A stretch of DNA of 64,000 bases. Source: Gigaspora rosea (lineage: Eukaryota; Glomeromycota; Glomeromycetes; Diversisporales; Gigasporaceae). Position numbers and translations under genes: made by a program. Positions 53,482 to 64,000 of this stretch are shown one piece after another. Location of the stretch: the NCBI GenBank assembly GCA_003550325.1, contig QKWP01001230.1, positions 53,282-117,281 of the forward strand. Direction: 5' to 3'. Below the pieces are notes generated by a model. It was not told the DNA's origin and did no database searches. It saw nothing but the letters and a program-made list of their open reading frames with translations. The stretch's first letter is position 1. Every line of letters begins with the position of its first letter.

Positions 53482-54384
53482 CTTTAAAAGGATTCGTATT
53501 ATTTCACCAACAATCACTTCACAGACATAACACTATACCAACAACCATTTTACTGACAAGCTTTTTTTACCGACAAATAACTCGCTGATACTCGATTTGC
53601 CGACAAGCATGTTTTCACTGACACGTTGATTTTACTGACACACACTTCACCGACAGTTAATTTTACTGCCAAAATCAACTTACTGACAAGTGAATTTTAC
53701 TGAAAATAGAATTTACTGACATGATTATTCTACTAACAATACAATTCACTAACAAAAATTCGCCGACAAACAATTTGCCAGATGCCTTAAGTATCACAGT
53801 TGATGCTGAAGTTATAGGGTTTCGATTTGAAACTATAAGCCCTGCTAAAATCCACATATACTCTATAAATATAAAATCTATACCCAAACCCTACCCTAAT
53901 CCTATAAGACAAAGACGAAAAAAACATCCAAAGAAAATTTTAAAATTTTATATCAAAATAGGTCATTACTTCAGTATCAGCCGTGACAATAATTATTATT
54001 ATCGTCATTAATAAAATGTGCAATTTTTATTGTTATTATTAATAAATTGCATAATACGTAATTATTCTTAGTAGTTTATTACATTGCTGTGGTCTCATAT
54101 ATCAACGAGTTGTATTGTCAGCAATTGTATTGTCAGTAGAATATGCTTGTCGGTATATTCTATTTTTGGTAAAATGAGCTTGTCGGTAAGTTGATATTGT
54201 CGGTAAATGTAACTGTCGGTGAAGTGCGTGTCGATAAAATCAACTTGTCGGTGAAAAGGAACTGTCGGTAAATCAAGTGTTGGTGAATTTTGTGTCGGTG
54301 AAAAAAGCTTGTCAGTAAAATGATTGTCAGTGTAGGTTGATATCTGTGATGTGATTGTTAGTGATTTGATTGCCACACTTTTAT
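53482..54384. repeat. Fold-back element of ACTGACAA units, copy 1
   Basis: The left half (53505-53790) consists of tandem 15-20 bp units such as TTTTACTGACAAG and TTCACCGACA. The right half (54114-54365) carries the inverted form (CTTGTCGGTAAAAT). The start TTTAAAAGGATTCGTATTAT and the end GATTGCCACACTTTTA match the ends of the copy at 59140-59468. The terminal bases now continue at 56279 because a SINE has inserted there. The frames in it (53675-54376) are translations of the units. Confidence 0.7.
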
Positions 54385-54843
54385 TTTTATTTTTATTTTA
54401 TTTTTATTTAATTAAAGTGCCCGTCTTGGGACTTAGAAATTTTATTTTAAATATTAGGGCCATTGGTAACCTCTAAGAGTAATACCAGCATTTGTTACAT
54501 AGACGAGGATACATCTAGCCACACGTACACTTTTGGTGTCTAATTTAAGTAGTCCGCCCAAGGGTCCCACACTAGCTGCCATACCTGCAACCCAACTATG
54601 GGAATTGCCTATTTAAACCCTCTGATCTAAGACGAGAGTACATCTAGCCACACGTACACTTTTGGTATCTAATTTAAGTGGTCCACCCAAGGGTTCCACA
54701 CTAGCTGTCATGCCTGCAACCCAACTACGGAAATTGCCTATTTAAATCCTTTGATCCATGTTCTGCCTGCCAACCCATCTTGTATCACCAGAACAGGCCC
54801 ATTACATAAGTCAGTCAGCAAGTTCTGGATACTTATCCATTGT

Positions 54844-55563
54844 CAGGGACCCGGAAAAGTTCATATATAAATATATATGAATATATCAGAATTTTTGGCG
54901 CAAAAAGGTATAAAACGGAATTTTTTGAGATAAGCTGATCATATGATTTATATCAAGTTTGATTGGATAAAAGTCATGTGATATTGCTTTCTGGTTGTAA
55001 AATTAGATGAACTATCATATTAACTATAATAAAACGTAATACTAATCCATTTTAATTCTTAAACACTTCAATAAAGAATATAAAAATAATGGTTTAGAAT
55101 AATTTTGCATGTGAAAAAAAATGAATTAAATACTTAATTTGGATAAATATCTTTGTTATATTATCTAGTATTGGTTATAAAAGCAATGCATTTAAATATT
55201 AAATTTAAAAAACTTTTATAACCAATATAGTATTTATTTAAAATACCACCAAAACATATTTCAGCATATAATCGTGCACAAGAATTTTCAGAAAACTTTT
55301 TTATGATAATAATGTTTTAACATGCCGATTTTGTAATTATTCAGTTAATTAGCATATAAATACAGCAAATCAAAAAATTTAAAGAAAACGCAAATTTTAG
55401 ATGATAACAGACAAAATTTAAGTGAGAAATCACTTCGGACACTTACTATTATGTATTATAATAGTAATAATAACCGAAAATTTTATATCGGAATAAAACA
55501 GATTTTTTAACCAAATCGGAATGAACTTTTTGCAAATCAAAATGTGATTTTTCCGGGTCCCTG
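54844..55563. mobile_element. hAT-like element nested in SINE B (720 bp)
   Basis: CAGGGACCCGGAAAA at the left and TTTTCCGGGTCCCTG at the right, perfectly inverted over at least 14 bp. Flanks TCCATTGT (54836-54843) and TCCATTGC (55564-55571) match at 7 of 8. No transposase. The youngest layer of this nest. Confidence 0.85.
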
Positions 55564-56211
55564 TCCATTGCCTTAGGACCCAGCTGGGTATTCCTGGTTC
55601 TTTATCCACGACGGGAGACTTGGTAGAGCGGTACCAGTCCCATATCAGGTATTCACCTACACTTCGGTACTTATCGCTATGACCAAGGCCAAAACTTGCG
55701 AGACAGGGTTACTCCTGTCCTTTTACCAATACCTACTTCTGCCCTTGTAAGGTTTGCTCCAACCCCGGTACCCACCATCACTTTCCCACCGGTTTTCCCA
55801 GACTTCCAATTTAGTTGGCCCAGAAGGGTTGATCTACCAGGCATTAGGTGCCATCATAGTTTTTCTCCCTCTGGTACCTACTTCTATAACATAGGTCCTT
55901 TTCCTCCGGTACCCAATCCGGCGGCCAGGTTGATAGACCTTGTCCCTGAGGTCGACATCCGGTACTTCAGCTCTGGTCCAATATTCTGGTTTTGGTAGCA
56001 CCGTCGAAGATCTTTGCTACCTTCTTACTCAGGTCTTGCTAAATGGGTTTCTGTTTCTCTGGTTCCTTGGATTTGTTTGTACCACAAGATACAATTTCGC
56101 CCAAAAGCTCCCATTCGAGATAGTAACCAAGAACTACAGGTAATGTACCCAACCGATCAACAGGAAACAGTTACCGGAACACAGGTCTATTTTTTCAAAG
56201 CGTCGTTAGTG

Positions 56212-56276
56212 GGATTTGAACCCTAGACCTGCTACTTGGGGGTGACAACTTACCAACTTCTCTAAGTCACCACACC
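56212..56276 (-). promoter_or_regulatory. Internal pol III A/B boxes of SINE B
   Basis: B box complement at 56212-56222 reads GGTTCAAATCC, one base from the GGTTCGANTCC consensus. The A-box-like segment is the complement of 56253-56276. The spacing equals that of SINE A. Confidence 0.55.
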
Positions 56277-56315
56277 CTATTGCCACACTTTTAAAAATCT
56301 TATATACTTTAATAT

Positions 56316-56820
56316 CAGATAACTTTTGAACCAGTAATTTGTTTTAGATGAATTTACTACCAAAATGCTCATCTCAACAAGACAATTCTAATGAGTTTAA
56401 AATTGTTAAATCTGATTACAGAATTCTAAAATTGTTATAGATTTGTGTTATTTTAATATATTAAATCAATTAAAAATAATACAAATTTATAACAATCTCT
56501 GAATCCTATAAACAGAATTTAACAATTTTAGATTCATTATAATCATTTTATTATGACAAGCATTTTGGTAATAAAATTATTTAAAATAGATTGCTAGTTT
56601 AAAAGTTATTCAATATTAAAGTTTATAAGAGTTTTAATAATATTTTTAATATATATAAAATAATATAATTAAAGCAATACAAATCTATAATAATTTTGGG
56701 ATCCTGTAATTAGATTTTAATAGTTTTAAACTTATTAAAATTGTCTCACTAAGATGAACATTTTGGTAGTAAAACTATTCAAAACAGATTACTAGTTCAA
56801 AAGTTATTTAATATTAAATT
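56316..56820. repeat. Fold-back arm modules (three arms)
   Basis: One plus arm (AGATGAATTTACTACCAAAA, ...CTGATTACAGAATTC) at 56316-56460 is followed by two inverted arms, 56480-56620 and 56660-56817 (GGATCCTGTAATTAGATTTT, TTTTGGTAGTAAAACTATTC). The same module recurs at 53040, 57955-58640 and 59550-59880. Confidence 0.6.
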
Positions 56821-57854
56821 TTAATAATTTTAATAAAATTTTAGCTAATTAAAAGTATCTGCTATTAAAGCCTAATAATTTTCTGACCCCATCCTAAAAA
56901 ATTAGATGATAAATAGTGCTCTTCTAACTATGATTCATTCAACTTAATATTTATTTAAGACTTATTTTAATCTATTTATTTTAGTTTACTATTTAGAAGC
57001 TAGACTGGTATTATCTTTTAGCCAATGTAATACCTTTCTATAATTTCTATATTTTTGTATAAGTATTTATATTATTAAATTTGGCCGTAAAGACTATATA
57101 ATAATAAACTATATTTAGTTAATTTTTGGAACAGTGTTAAGGAATTTTCGCTAAATAAAAATTTTATAACATCTAGCATATTGTGTACTTTTATTCTAGC
57201 TTAGGAAATATGGGGTGCATCTTAATAAAATTTAAAGCAATTGTACAAAAATTGGCCAAAAACCATTTTAATAAACAAAATTTTCTACTAGAATAAAATA
57301 TTATTTTTTTATTAATTTTATTTTTTCTTTTTGGTTTCAAAATACCAGTTTTGAAACTAAATTTTTATTAGTTATTCTTAAAGCTTTATATAAATAAGAA
57401 TACAACTAGCTATATATACAACTTTTAGTTGTTTATTTAAATAGTTTGTCTAAAGAATCTATACTTAAAACTATATCTGAAATCTACTAGATAGTTGTCT
57501 ATTTACTATCTAATTTACTAATATACTAGAAATTATAGATATATATAGAATATATATAAGCATAAAATTATTTTAAAATTTAAAATTTAAAATTAAAATT
57601 TGATTCCAAAATTGGTTTTAATCTATTTTATTTAAAAAAATGAAATTTTTGATACTTGTTTTGAATAAATAAAATTATAAGTATAAATATATAAATTTTA
57701 TTATAAAAGTTTCAACTTGCTTTAATAAAAACAAATAGGCCTTTTTCAAAAATCAGTTTTGGTGGCATCACTAATAGTTACATTAGCAAATTTATATAAA
57801 TGAGCCAATTCAAAAATGTAAATATATGAAAATTATATCTAAAATACTTTAGAG
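56821..57854. other. AT-rich intergenic, no gene seen
   Basis: Repeat debris: TTAATAAAATTTAAAGCAAT near 57217 matches 30648, and CAGTGTTAAGG near 57134 looks like a decayed hAT end. No gene. Confidence 0.35.
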
Positions 57855-58770
57855 AGCTTCTAGAAATCAGCTGATTTTTGTTTACTATAAGCCTACCCCC
57901 ACCCACCCACACCTGATACCCCAATTAGCCAATCAGATTTTACGATTATTAAAAAGTTAAATATAATATTTAATAGTAAATAACTTTTGATCTACTAAAC
58001 CAAATTTGATGATTCAACTATAAAATGATCCTCCCAATGAGAGTATTCTAGTGAGCCCAAAATTGTTAAAATCCAATCACAGGATCCTGTAATTGGAATA
58101 GATTTGTGTTACTATAAAAGTTCTATAATTTATTAAATAATTATAACCCATTTATAGTAACACAAATTTATTTCGATCTTAGGATCCTGTAATTGCATTT
58201 TAATGATTTTGGGCTTGTTAGAATCCTCTTAATGAAAGGATCATTTTGGTAGTAAAATCACCCAAATCGGCCCAGTATATCAGAAGTTATTAACAATTAA
58301 AGCTTAATATTTAAATGTTAATAACTTCTGATTTACTAGGTCGATTTCGATGATTTTACTACCAAAATGATCCTCTCAATGAGAGGATTCTAATAAGCCC
58401 AAAATCGTTAAAATCCAATCACAGGATCCTAAGATCGAAATAAATTTGTGTTACTATAAATGCGTTATAATTATTTAATAAATTATAGAACTTTTATAGT
58501 AATACAAATATATTCTGATTACAGGATCCTGTGATTGATTTTAACAATTTTGGGCTCACTCGTTGAGAGGATCATTTTGGTAGTTAAATCATCAAATTTG
58601 GTCCAGTAGATCAAAAGTTATTAATTATTAAATATTATTAATAAATCTATAATTTTGGTTAAAATAATTTTGCAACTTTGGCCGGAATTATGAAATTTTG
58701 GCTGGAAATACACCTGATACTTCAGCTAACTCACCCACCCACCCAGAAATTAGCTGATTTCTGGAAGCTC
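57855..58770. repeat. Compound fold-back element
   Basis: Outer ends AGCTTCTAGAAATCAGCTGA and TTAGCTGATTTCTGGAAGCT are inverted, each with a nearby CACCCACCCAC tract. Between them lie four arms of the dispersed module in alternating orientation (CCAATCACAGGATCCT and its complement), i.e. two back-to-back palindromes. The target duplication is unclear. Confidence 0.65.
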
Positions 58771-59139
58771 CCTTACTTATTAAAAACTTGACAATTTATC
58801 TATATGCAGATAAAAATAATAAAAAGAATAAACATAATTAATAATTTTAATTTTTTGTTAATTTTTTTTTAATCAAAATAGATAATTTAAAAAGAAACAA
58901 AATCATGATAACCTTTAACAAAAAAAGATGATTCTTAGTACTTACGAGTACTTTTTAGAGTATTGGCAAGGCCAGAAGCAACTAGAATATATGCAACTAT
59001 GCAATTTTGTTGTCACAGTTCTAGGAATTGGTAAGACTATAGTTGCATAGGTAATTGCTAAAGGAAATAAAAATAAAAAAACAATTAACAACACAAAAAT
59101 TACCTGGTTCCCAAAAAAAGAACTTAAACCAAATATTTT
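58771..59139. other. Intergenic, no gene seen
   Basis: The minus-strand frame at 58942-59157 is hydrophobic (Leu/Phe/Ile-rich) and starts at TTG or an internal ATG, but resembles nothing. I leave it uncalled. Confidence 0.35.
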
Positions 59140-59468
59140 TAAAGGGGTGGCAATCAATTAATTGACAATCATTTCACTGATATAATATTTCACTAACAAT
59201 TATTCACTGACAAGTTTATTTTACCGACAGTTTATTTTACCGAAACTCATTTTACTGACAAAGTAATTCTGGTCATTTTCGTTAGAGTCAGAGTAGAATT
59301 AGGTAGAATTAGGGCTATAGTTAGGGTACTTTTTGAAACAAAACTTGTCAGTAAAATGAACTTTGGTAAAACTAACTGTTAGTAAAATGAACTTGTCAGT
59401 GAGTATTTGTTGGTGAAATGTTATGTTAGTGAAGTAATTGTCAGTGAAATAATACAAACCCTTTTTAA
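59140..59468. repeat. Fold-back element of ACTGACAA units, copy 2
   Basis: Starts TTTTAAAGGGGTGGCAATCA and ends ATAATACAAACCCTTTTTAA. CACTGACAAG and its complement fill the two halves. The ends match those of the copy at 53482-54384, confirming the family. Shorter, about 330 bp. Confidence 0.7.
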
Positions 59469-59503
59469 AGTTATACACAATTTGGTTATATCTGCAGTTT
59501 CCC

Positions 59504-59918
59504 ATATTCGCAGATTTTTGGAATTGATTATTAAAAATTCCAAAAATCTTTAACAGTGAATAACTTTTGTTTCACCAGTCCGTTTTTGATGAAACAACTA
59601 CCAAAATGTTCACATTGATGAGATGATTCTAATAAACACAATATCGTTAAAATTTAATTACTGAATCCAGAGATTATTACCAATTTGTGTCACTTCAGGT
59701 ATTTAAAAAACCAATTCTTAAATATCCAAAGTGACACCAATCGTTAATGATCTCTGGATCCAGTAATTGGATTTTAGCAATTTTTGGTTCATTAGAACCG
59801 TTTCATCAATGTGAACATTTGGTAGTTGTTTTATCAAAAACAGACTGGTATAACAAAAGTTATTTGCTGTTAAAAATTTTTGGAATTTTTAATAATAAAT
59901 TCCAAAAATCCACGGATA
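59504..59918. repeat. Palindrome with about 190-bp arms
   Basis: CATATTCGCAGATTTTTGGA at the left pairs with TCCAAAAATCCACGGATATG at the right. The inner arms are the dispersed module (CAACTACCAAAATGTTCACA, TGTGAACATTTGGTAGTTG, TACTGAATCCAGAGATTATT). The centre is near 59714. The overlapping frame at 59747-60013 is a translation of the arm. Confidence 0.75.
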
Positions 59919-60116
59919 TGCATGCCTCTTTTACATTTGTACTGTGGCAAAAACTTAAGGAAGAAGGTCATAAGTTTTCAAATAGCAGTTACTTTGAACT
60001 TTACAGGTTTTAGAATGTTTTTACAGGCATAGTAAATATCATAATATATTGTATAAGTTAGCTAAAAATGTAGCATTTTGTAGCTGTTATTTAAGATAGC
60101 ATTAGAGGTAGTAGAT

Positions 60117-60696
60117 GAATCCGGATTTATATTTATATCTGGATTAATCCAGGACCCTGAAATATACATAGATAGGTCAGGTATGAGTTTGCTTATTTTT
60201 GAGGTTTTTTCCACAGATCTTTTCTATTTATAGTAATTTTTGCTTATTTTTGAAGTTTTTCTGCAGATTTTTCCTTTTTTAGTAACCCTATAATTAACCT
60301 GACCTATCTATGTATATTTCGGGGTCCTATTAATCCAGTTTTTAAACAAATCTGGATTCAATTTTTTGAACCAACTATATCCGGATATAATACAATCCGG
60401 ATATAATATATAACCGGATACAATATACAATCTGAATACTATATATAATCTGGATACAAGATATAATCTGGATATAATATATAATCCAGATATGTGTACT
60501 ATCAAAAGAAAACATGCCATTAGGTTATACTTATTTTTTGTATCAGGCACAATTCCTAATAAATTAGATAGATTGTGTTTGGTACAAAATATAACTGAAA
60601 TTCTGATAAACAAAGTTACATTATTGCTATTTAACTGTATATAGATTTATATCCGGATATAGATTTATATCCGGATTTAGATTTGTATCCAGATTT
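60117..60696. repeat. ATCCGGAT-rich satellite-like DNA
   Basis: Many copies of ATATCCGGATATAATATA, TTTATATCTGGATT and variants, interrupted by a MITE at 60151-60328 and continuing at 62478-62625 beyond the hAT-like element. That element therefore inserted into this repeat. Confidence 0.6.
60151..60328. mobile_element. MITE with AGGACCCT ends (178 bp), copy 2
   Basis: AGGACCCTGAAATATACATA at the left, TATGTATATTTCGGGGTCCT at the right. Perfect 8-bp duplication ATTAATCC at 60143-60150 and 60329-60336. Same family as 13253-13414, sharing GATAGGTCAGGTATGA and TTTGCTTATTTTTGA. Confidence 0.87.
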
Positions 60697-62477
60697 TAGG
60701 GATGTTAAGTGGTTCGTTCAGTCCAGTTCTGGTTCAGTCCCAAGAAGTTCAAAGAAAAAATGAACTGAACTGAAGTTCATGAACTTTAGTCGAACTTTAA
60801 CGGCTAAACTTGAGTTTGAGCTTGAGTTCATAAACTTTAAGCATAAACTTCGGGTTAGCTTTAAGTTCAAGCTCGAGTTTATGGACTAAGTTTATTTAAT
60901 TTTAAATATAAAAAAACATGCTTAAAATAATTTTTTTACACTTTCTTAAAATTTATAGTATAGAATAATATCTGAAAAATAAAGGATAAATACGTATTAA
61001 AAAAGCCCCGGGTATGATATGTGTTTATGTAATAAGAACAAATGTGCATCAAAAATAAAAAGAAAAATATTAGAAATAGTAGTAGATGAATAAATAAAAC
61101 TTAAATATAAATAAATAAACAGAACTCGAAATTCGAGTTTTGTAATAGTTTTATTATTAATTTTAATTTTAATTTTATTATTTTATTATTATTATTATTA
61201 TTACAAAACTCGAATCTCGGGTTCTGTTTATTTATTTCTATTTAATTTTATTATATTCTAATTATTAAAGAATTTATTTAGTTTGTGTCAGGTTTAGAGC
61301 TGCAGACATTTAGAAGGTCCAAAACAGTACGTCACTCTTCACGTTATATAAAATTTATATATAATCATATTAAACGTTACGTCACATATATCAGGATAAC
61401 CTGATTTGTGGCTTATATGAAAATTGAGGCTTATATGAAAAAGGTAATAGCATATGATTGTATGCAATGAAGATTATGGAGATTATAGATGCATGTGATA
61501 GATTATAGATATACAGAGATTATAAAGATACATGTGGGAGTAAATGGTTTCTTTCTTCGCTTGTCTTGTCACTTGTTCTCTTCGGTGCCCGATTATGATC
61601 TGGCTCCCATCCCTCCCACCCTCTCTTATTTATTGCACCTAGCACCTAGCATCTAGTGCCCTGCCTGTTGTCATGTAACGAGTTGAATGAGCCGCACTAT
61701 AGCGTGGGCTCAAACTCATTAATGTTGTTATGAGAACCGAGTTGAATGCGCCGCACCATAGCATGGGCTCAAACTCGTTAAGATTGTCATGTAAACCAAG
61801 ATGAATGCACCGCACCATAGCATGGGCTCGAACTCGCTGTTATAAAAAATTGATATTAAATGTAATGAGTTGAATGGCCACTATTAGAAAAAAAAAGATG
61901 CACCATACCTTAGTATTGGCGATCCTCAATTGTGCTTCGACACGTGATACATCACGTGCACATAGAGCTGTTATAAGCACAGTATACGTAGAGTTGTTAT
62001 AAGCACAGTATGTAGTAGTAGGAGAGAAAAGTGATGGAGTGGAGCACTACTCCCATTTTGTATCTTCATAATCTCTAATAAAGAGAGTGTTTAATATGAA
62101 ATCCGAGCGAGAATAAAGTTCGCATATAATAATCATGATACAAGTTATCTCAAATAAGCACTTTATAACTGGTTGCTCTGTAGTATTTTTATTAACAACA
62201 AGAAAAAAATTAGTTAATGAACAGGGATCTTACAATATAACCGTAAGACCTTGATGAATCATATAATAGTAGGTTGAACTACTAGTTCATAAACCGGGTT
62301 TCTAAACTAGTTATATAAAAAAAAATTGTTTATAAACTAGATTTATAAACCAAGTTATGAACTAAGGTTATGAAACTGGTTCGGAAACTACTAGTTAATT
62401 TTTCTCTGAACGAACTGCTAAAAAACTAGTTTGAACTGGGTTTGAACCCAGTTCACCTGAACCACTTAACATCCCTA
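60697..62477. mobile_element. hAT-like element (1781 bp)
   Basis: TAGGGATGTTAAGTGGTTC at the left and GAACCACTTAACATCCCTA at the right are perfectly inverted over 19 bp. Flanks CCAGATTT and CTGGATTT match at 6 of 8. Subterminal DNA has repeats of AGTTCATGAACTT and GAACTGAAC. Inside are an inverted pair (AACTCGAAATTCGAGTTTTG; TACAAAACTCGAATCTCGGG) and a 59-bp tandem repeat. No transposase frame survives. Confidence 0.75.
61682..61860. repeat. 59-bp tandem repeat, three copies
   Basis: GTTGAATGCGCCGCACCATA, GCATGGGCTCAAACTCGTTA recur with GAATG at 61685, 61744 and 61803. A weaker partial fourth lies at 61872. GC-richer than its surroundings. Located within the hAT-like element. Confidence 0.75.
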
Positions 62478-62962
62478 CTGGATTTAGATTTGTATTCAGA
62501 TTTAGATTTGTATCCGGATTTAGATTTATATCTGGATTAATCCAAATATATTTATATCTGTATTTAAATAAAATTAATCCGGATTTGTTTTTTTTAATTC
62601 CAGTTATATCTGGATTGAAAAAATCATCTTGGTTCTAACTCTAGATAGCATTTTAGTAATTTGCAAAATAATAATAGTGTTCTAGTTATACCAGAAGTAT
62701 TTTTAAACAAAACTACTACTATTTAAACCATATAACCAATCATACATAGGTACTATCATACAAAATTGTTTGTTAGTTATATTTAATACAATTATTGTAA
62801 TGCACAATAGTAATACAAATAAACTTGAAGGCGATATTGCCCCAACTCTCTTATAATAGGATCTATCTATTAAACTCTCTTTTTACAAGAAAGAAAATGG
62901 CTAAATGCAGATGAGTAGAAAAATATTTCTAAAACAATTCATAATGCAAATATTATAGCAGA

Positions 62963-63145
62963 TTAGAGATATTAAGTAGTTTGTTCAGTTCAGTTTCAGT
63001 CCAAAAAAAAAAAAGAACTGAACTAAAGTTTATAAGCTTCAGTTTAATTTTAAAGTTTAAATTTGAGTTCATAAACTTAAAGTATGAAATTTGGGTAACT
63101 TTGAAGTTCAAACTCTAGTTCATGAACCTAAGTTCACTAGAGCTA
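62963..63145. repeat. Decayed left end of the same hAT-like family
   Basis: AGATATTAAGTAGTTTGTTC, AGTTCAGTTTCAGTCC and CTAGTTCATGAACCTAAGTT align with 60699-60895 in the same orientation. No right end is seen, so it is a fragment. Confidence 0.55.
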
Positions 63146-64000
63146 TTATCAAATAAGAAAATAATTATTCAGGCATTGTCTAACCTGTCTAGATATTTAA
63201 TTATTTTTCTACTTAGTCACGATAAATGTTAGATTTATAGTTAGATTAAACCTCGAAGTTTCATGCTAACAAAACTACATATATACTAACAAATTAATAA
63301 CTTGCTATACAATAGAATCATATAACTTTGCTATAATTTTGGTTGACAAAATGTCTTTCTAAGTATGCATAATATGTATATATGGTCCAGTACAAAAATG
63401 TAGATACACAACATATTTTATAATAAAAAAAAATTTTTTGAAATTTAATATAAATATTTAAATACATTTATTTATTACACAGGTCTGCGGATTTATTTTA
63501 ATGTAAATTTTATTAAAAAATTTTATTTCTATAAAAATTTTTATTAATGACTTATTTTTTCAATTTGTAAAATGCAAAAATATGAATAAATTAAAATTAA
63601 ATAATTAATTTATCTATATATAAAAGTTTTTTAATTTTTAATTATCTATCTATAATTTTTTTGTACTAAATAAACCAAGTTCTAAGCTATCTATTAATAT
63701 AAAATTTATTATCTTTTTATATACAAATTGTTGTGTAATAATGTTTTTAAAATTTAGTATTGTTATTAAAAAAAGCAAAAAAATACCTTTTAAAAATAAC
63801 TATTTTTTTGTTACTAATTTACAATTTTGTAAGTTTTTATTGTACAAGTATATTGTTATATATATGCTAAATATATAGTTAAAATTTTAGCTTAATTGAA
63901 TCTGTAGTTGTTAAAATATAAATTTTTAAATATTTAATAATAATTACTATATATAAAATTACTATATATAGTTATATATAAAACTTTGTTAAAATAAATT
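63146..64000. other. AT-rich intergenic, no gene seen
   Basis: Extremely AT-rich. No frame, repeat or element that I can support. Confidence 0.45.

Larger units (their letters stand above)
54385..56278 (-). mobile_element. tRNA-headed SINE, copy B, with an insertion
   Basis: Flanked by a perfect 15-bp duplication ATTGCCACACTTTTA (54370-54384 and 56279-56293). On the minus strand it begins at 56278 with GGTGTGGTGACTTAGAGAAG (A-box region), then B box GGTTCAAATCC (complement of 56212-56222). It ends in an A-rich tail of AAAAATAAAAT units. Body text such as CTAGCCACACGT, TAATTTAAGTAGTCCGCCC and TACCTGCAACCC is shared with SINE A. A 129-bp internal segment is tandemly duplicated (54502-54630 and 54631-54758). 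Without the hAT-like insert the SINE is about 1.17 kb. Its plus-strand frames are accidental. Confidence 0.8.

Noticed and set aside
53675..54376. Three frames with repeated Thr/Asp motifs
   Set aside because: Translations of ACTGACAA tandem units in a fold-back element.
60308..60613. 101-codon minus-strand frame with YIVSRLY repeats
   Set aside because: Translation of the ATCCGGAT satellite-like repeat.

Overview
The window looks like a transposon-dense, strongly AT-rich fungal chromosome segment. The best guess is an arbuscular mycorrhizal fungus of the Rhizophagus type (Glomeromycotina). That rests on three things: a eukaryotic eEF2 gene with short GT-AG introns, three F-box/leucine-rich-repeat proteins of a style I associate with Rhizophagus expansions, and wall-to-wall short inverted-repeat transposons. 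The species assignment is inference. The rest is read from the sequence.

Only four genes are convincingly intact. Three are single-exon F-box proteins with C-terminal 28-residue ribonuclease-inhibitor-type LRRs: 4498-6339 (-), 22296-24104 (+) and 42946-44658 (-). They are probably substrate adaptors of SCF-type ubiquitin ligases. The fourth is elongation factor 2 on the minus strand at 31612-34914. It has eight coding exons, including an ATG-only first coding exon and a 15-nt microexon, and encodes 841 residues with all GTPase motifs and the diphthamide histidine. Decayed genes lie between: a divergent pair of Cys-rich/zinc-cluster relics (26990-29624), a CCHC zinc-knuckle relic (49443-49690) and an LRR scrap (51661-51738).

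Nearly everything else is mobile DNA, often nested. At 464-1697 are two hAT-like MITEs with perfect 8-bp duplications. At 8228-12094 are two inverted copies of one TA-flanked MITE, each carrying a different insertion, so each serves as the empty site for the other. At 12126-15520 there are palindromic elements around an 824-bp assembly gap. At 16162-18921 a fold-back element carries a tRNA-derived SINE and a Harbinger-like MITE, beside a dead Tc1 copy; its sister copy at 25585-26536 lacks both insertions. At 37506-41905 there are several small MITEs. At 53482-56293 a second SINE sits in the end of a fold-back element and itself carries a hAT-like insertion. From 56300 to the end the DNA is fold-back arms, a 1.8-kb hAT-like element and ATCCGGAT-rich repeats.

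No functional link between the genes is visible beyond the shared architecture of the three F-box/LRR proteins. I saw no tRNA or rRNA genes, no CRISPR array and no intact transposase. The assembly has an 824-bp gap, a 239-bp exact duplication around a single N, and a long poly-A run with an N inside an eEF2 intron.
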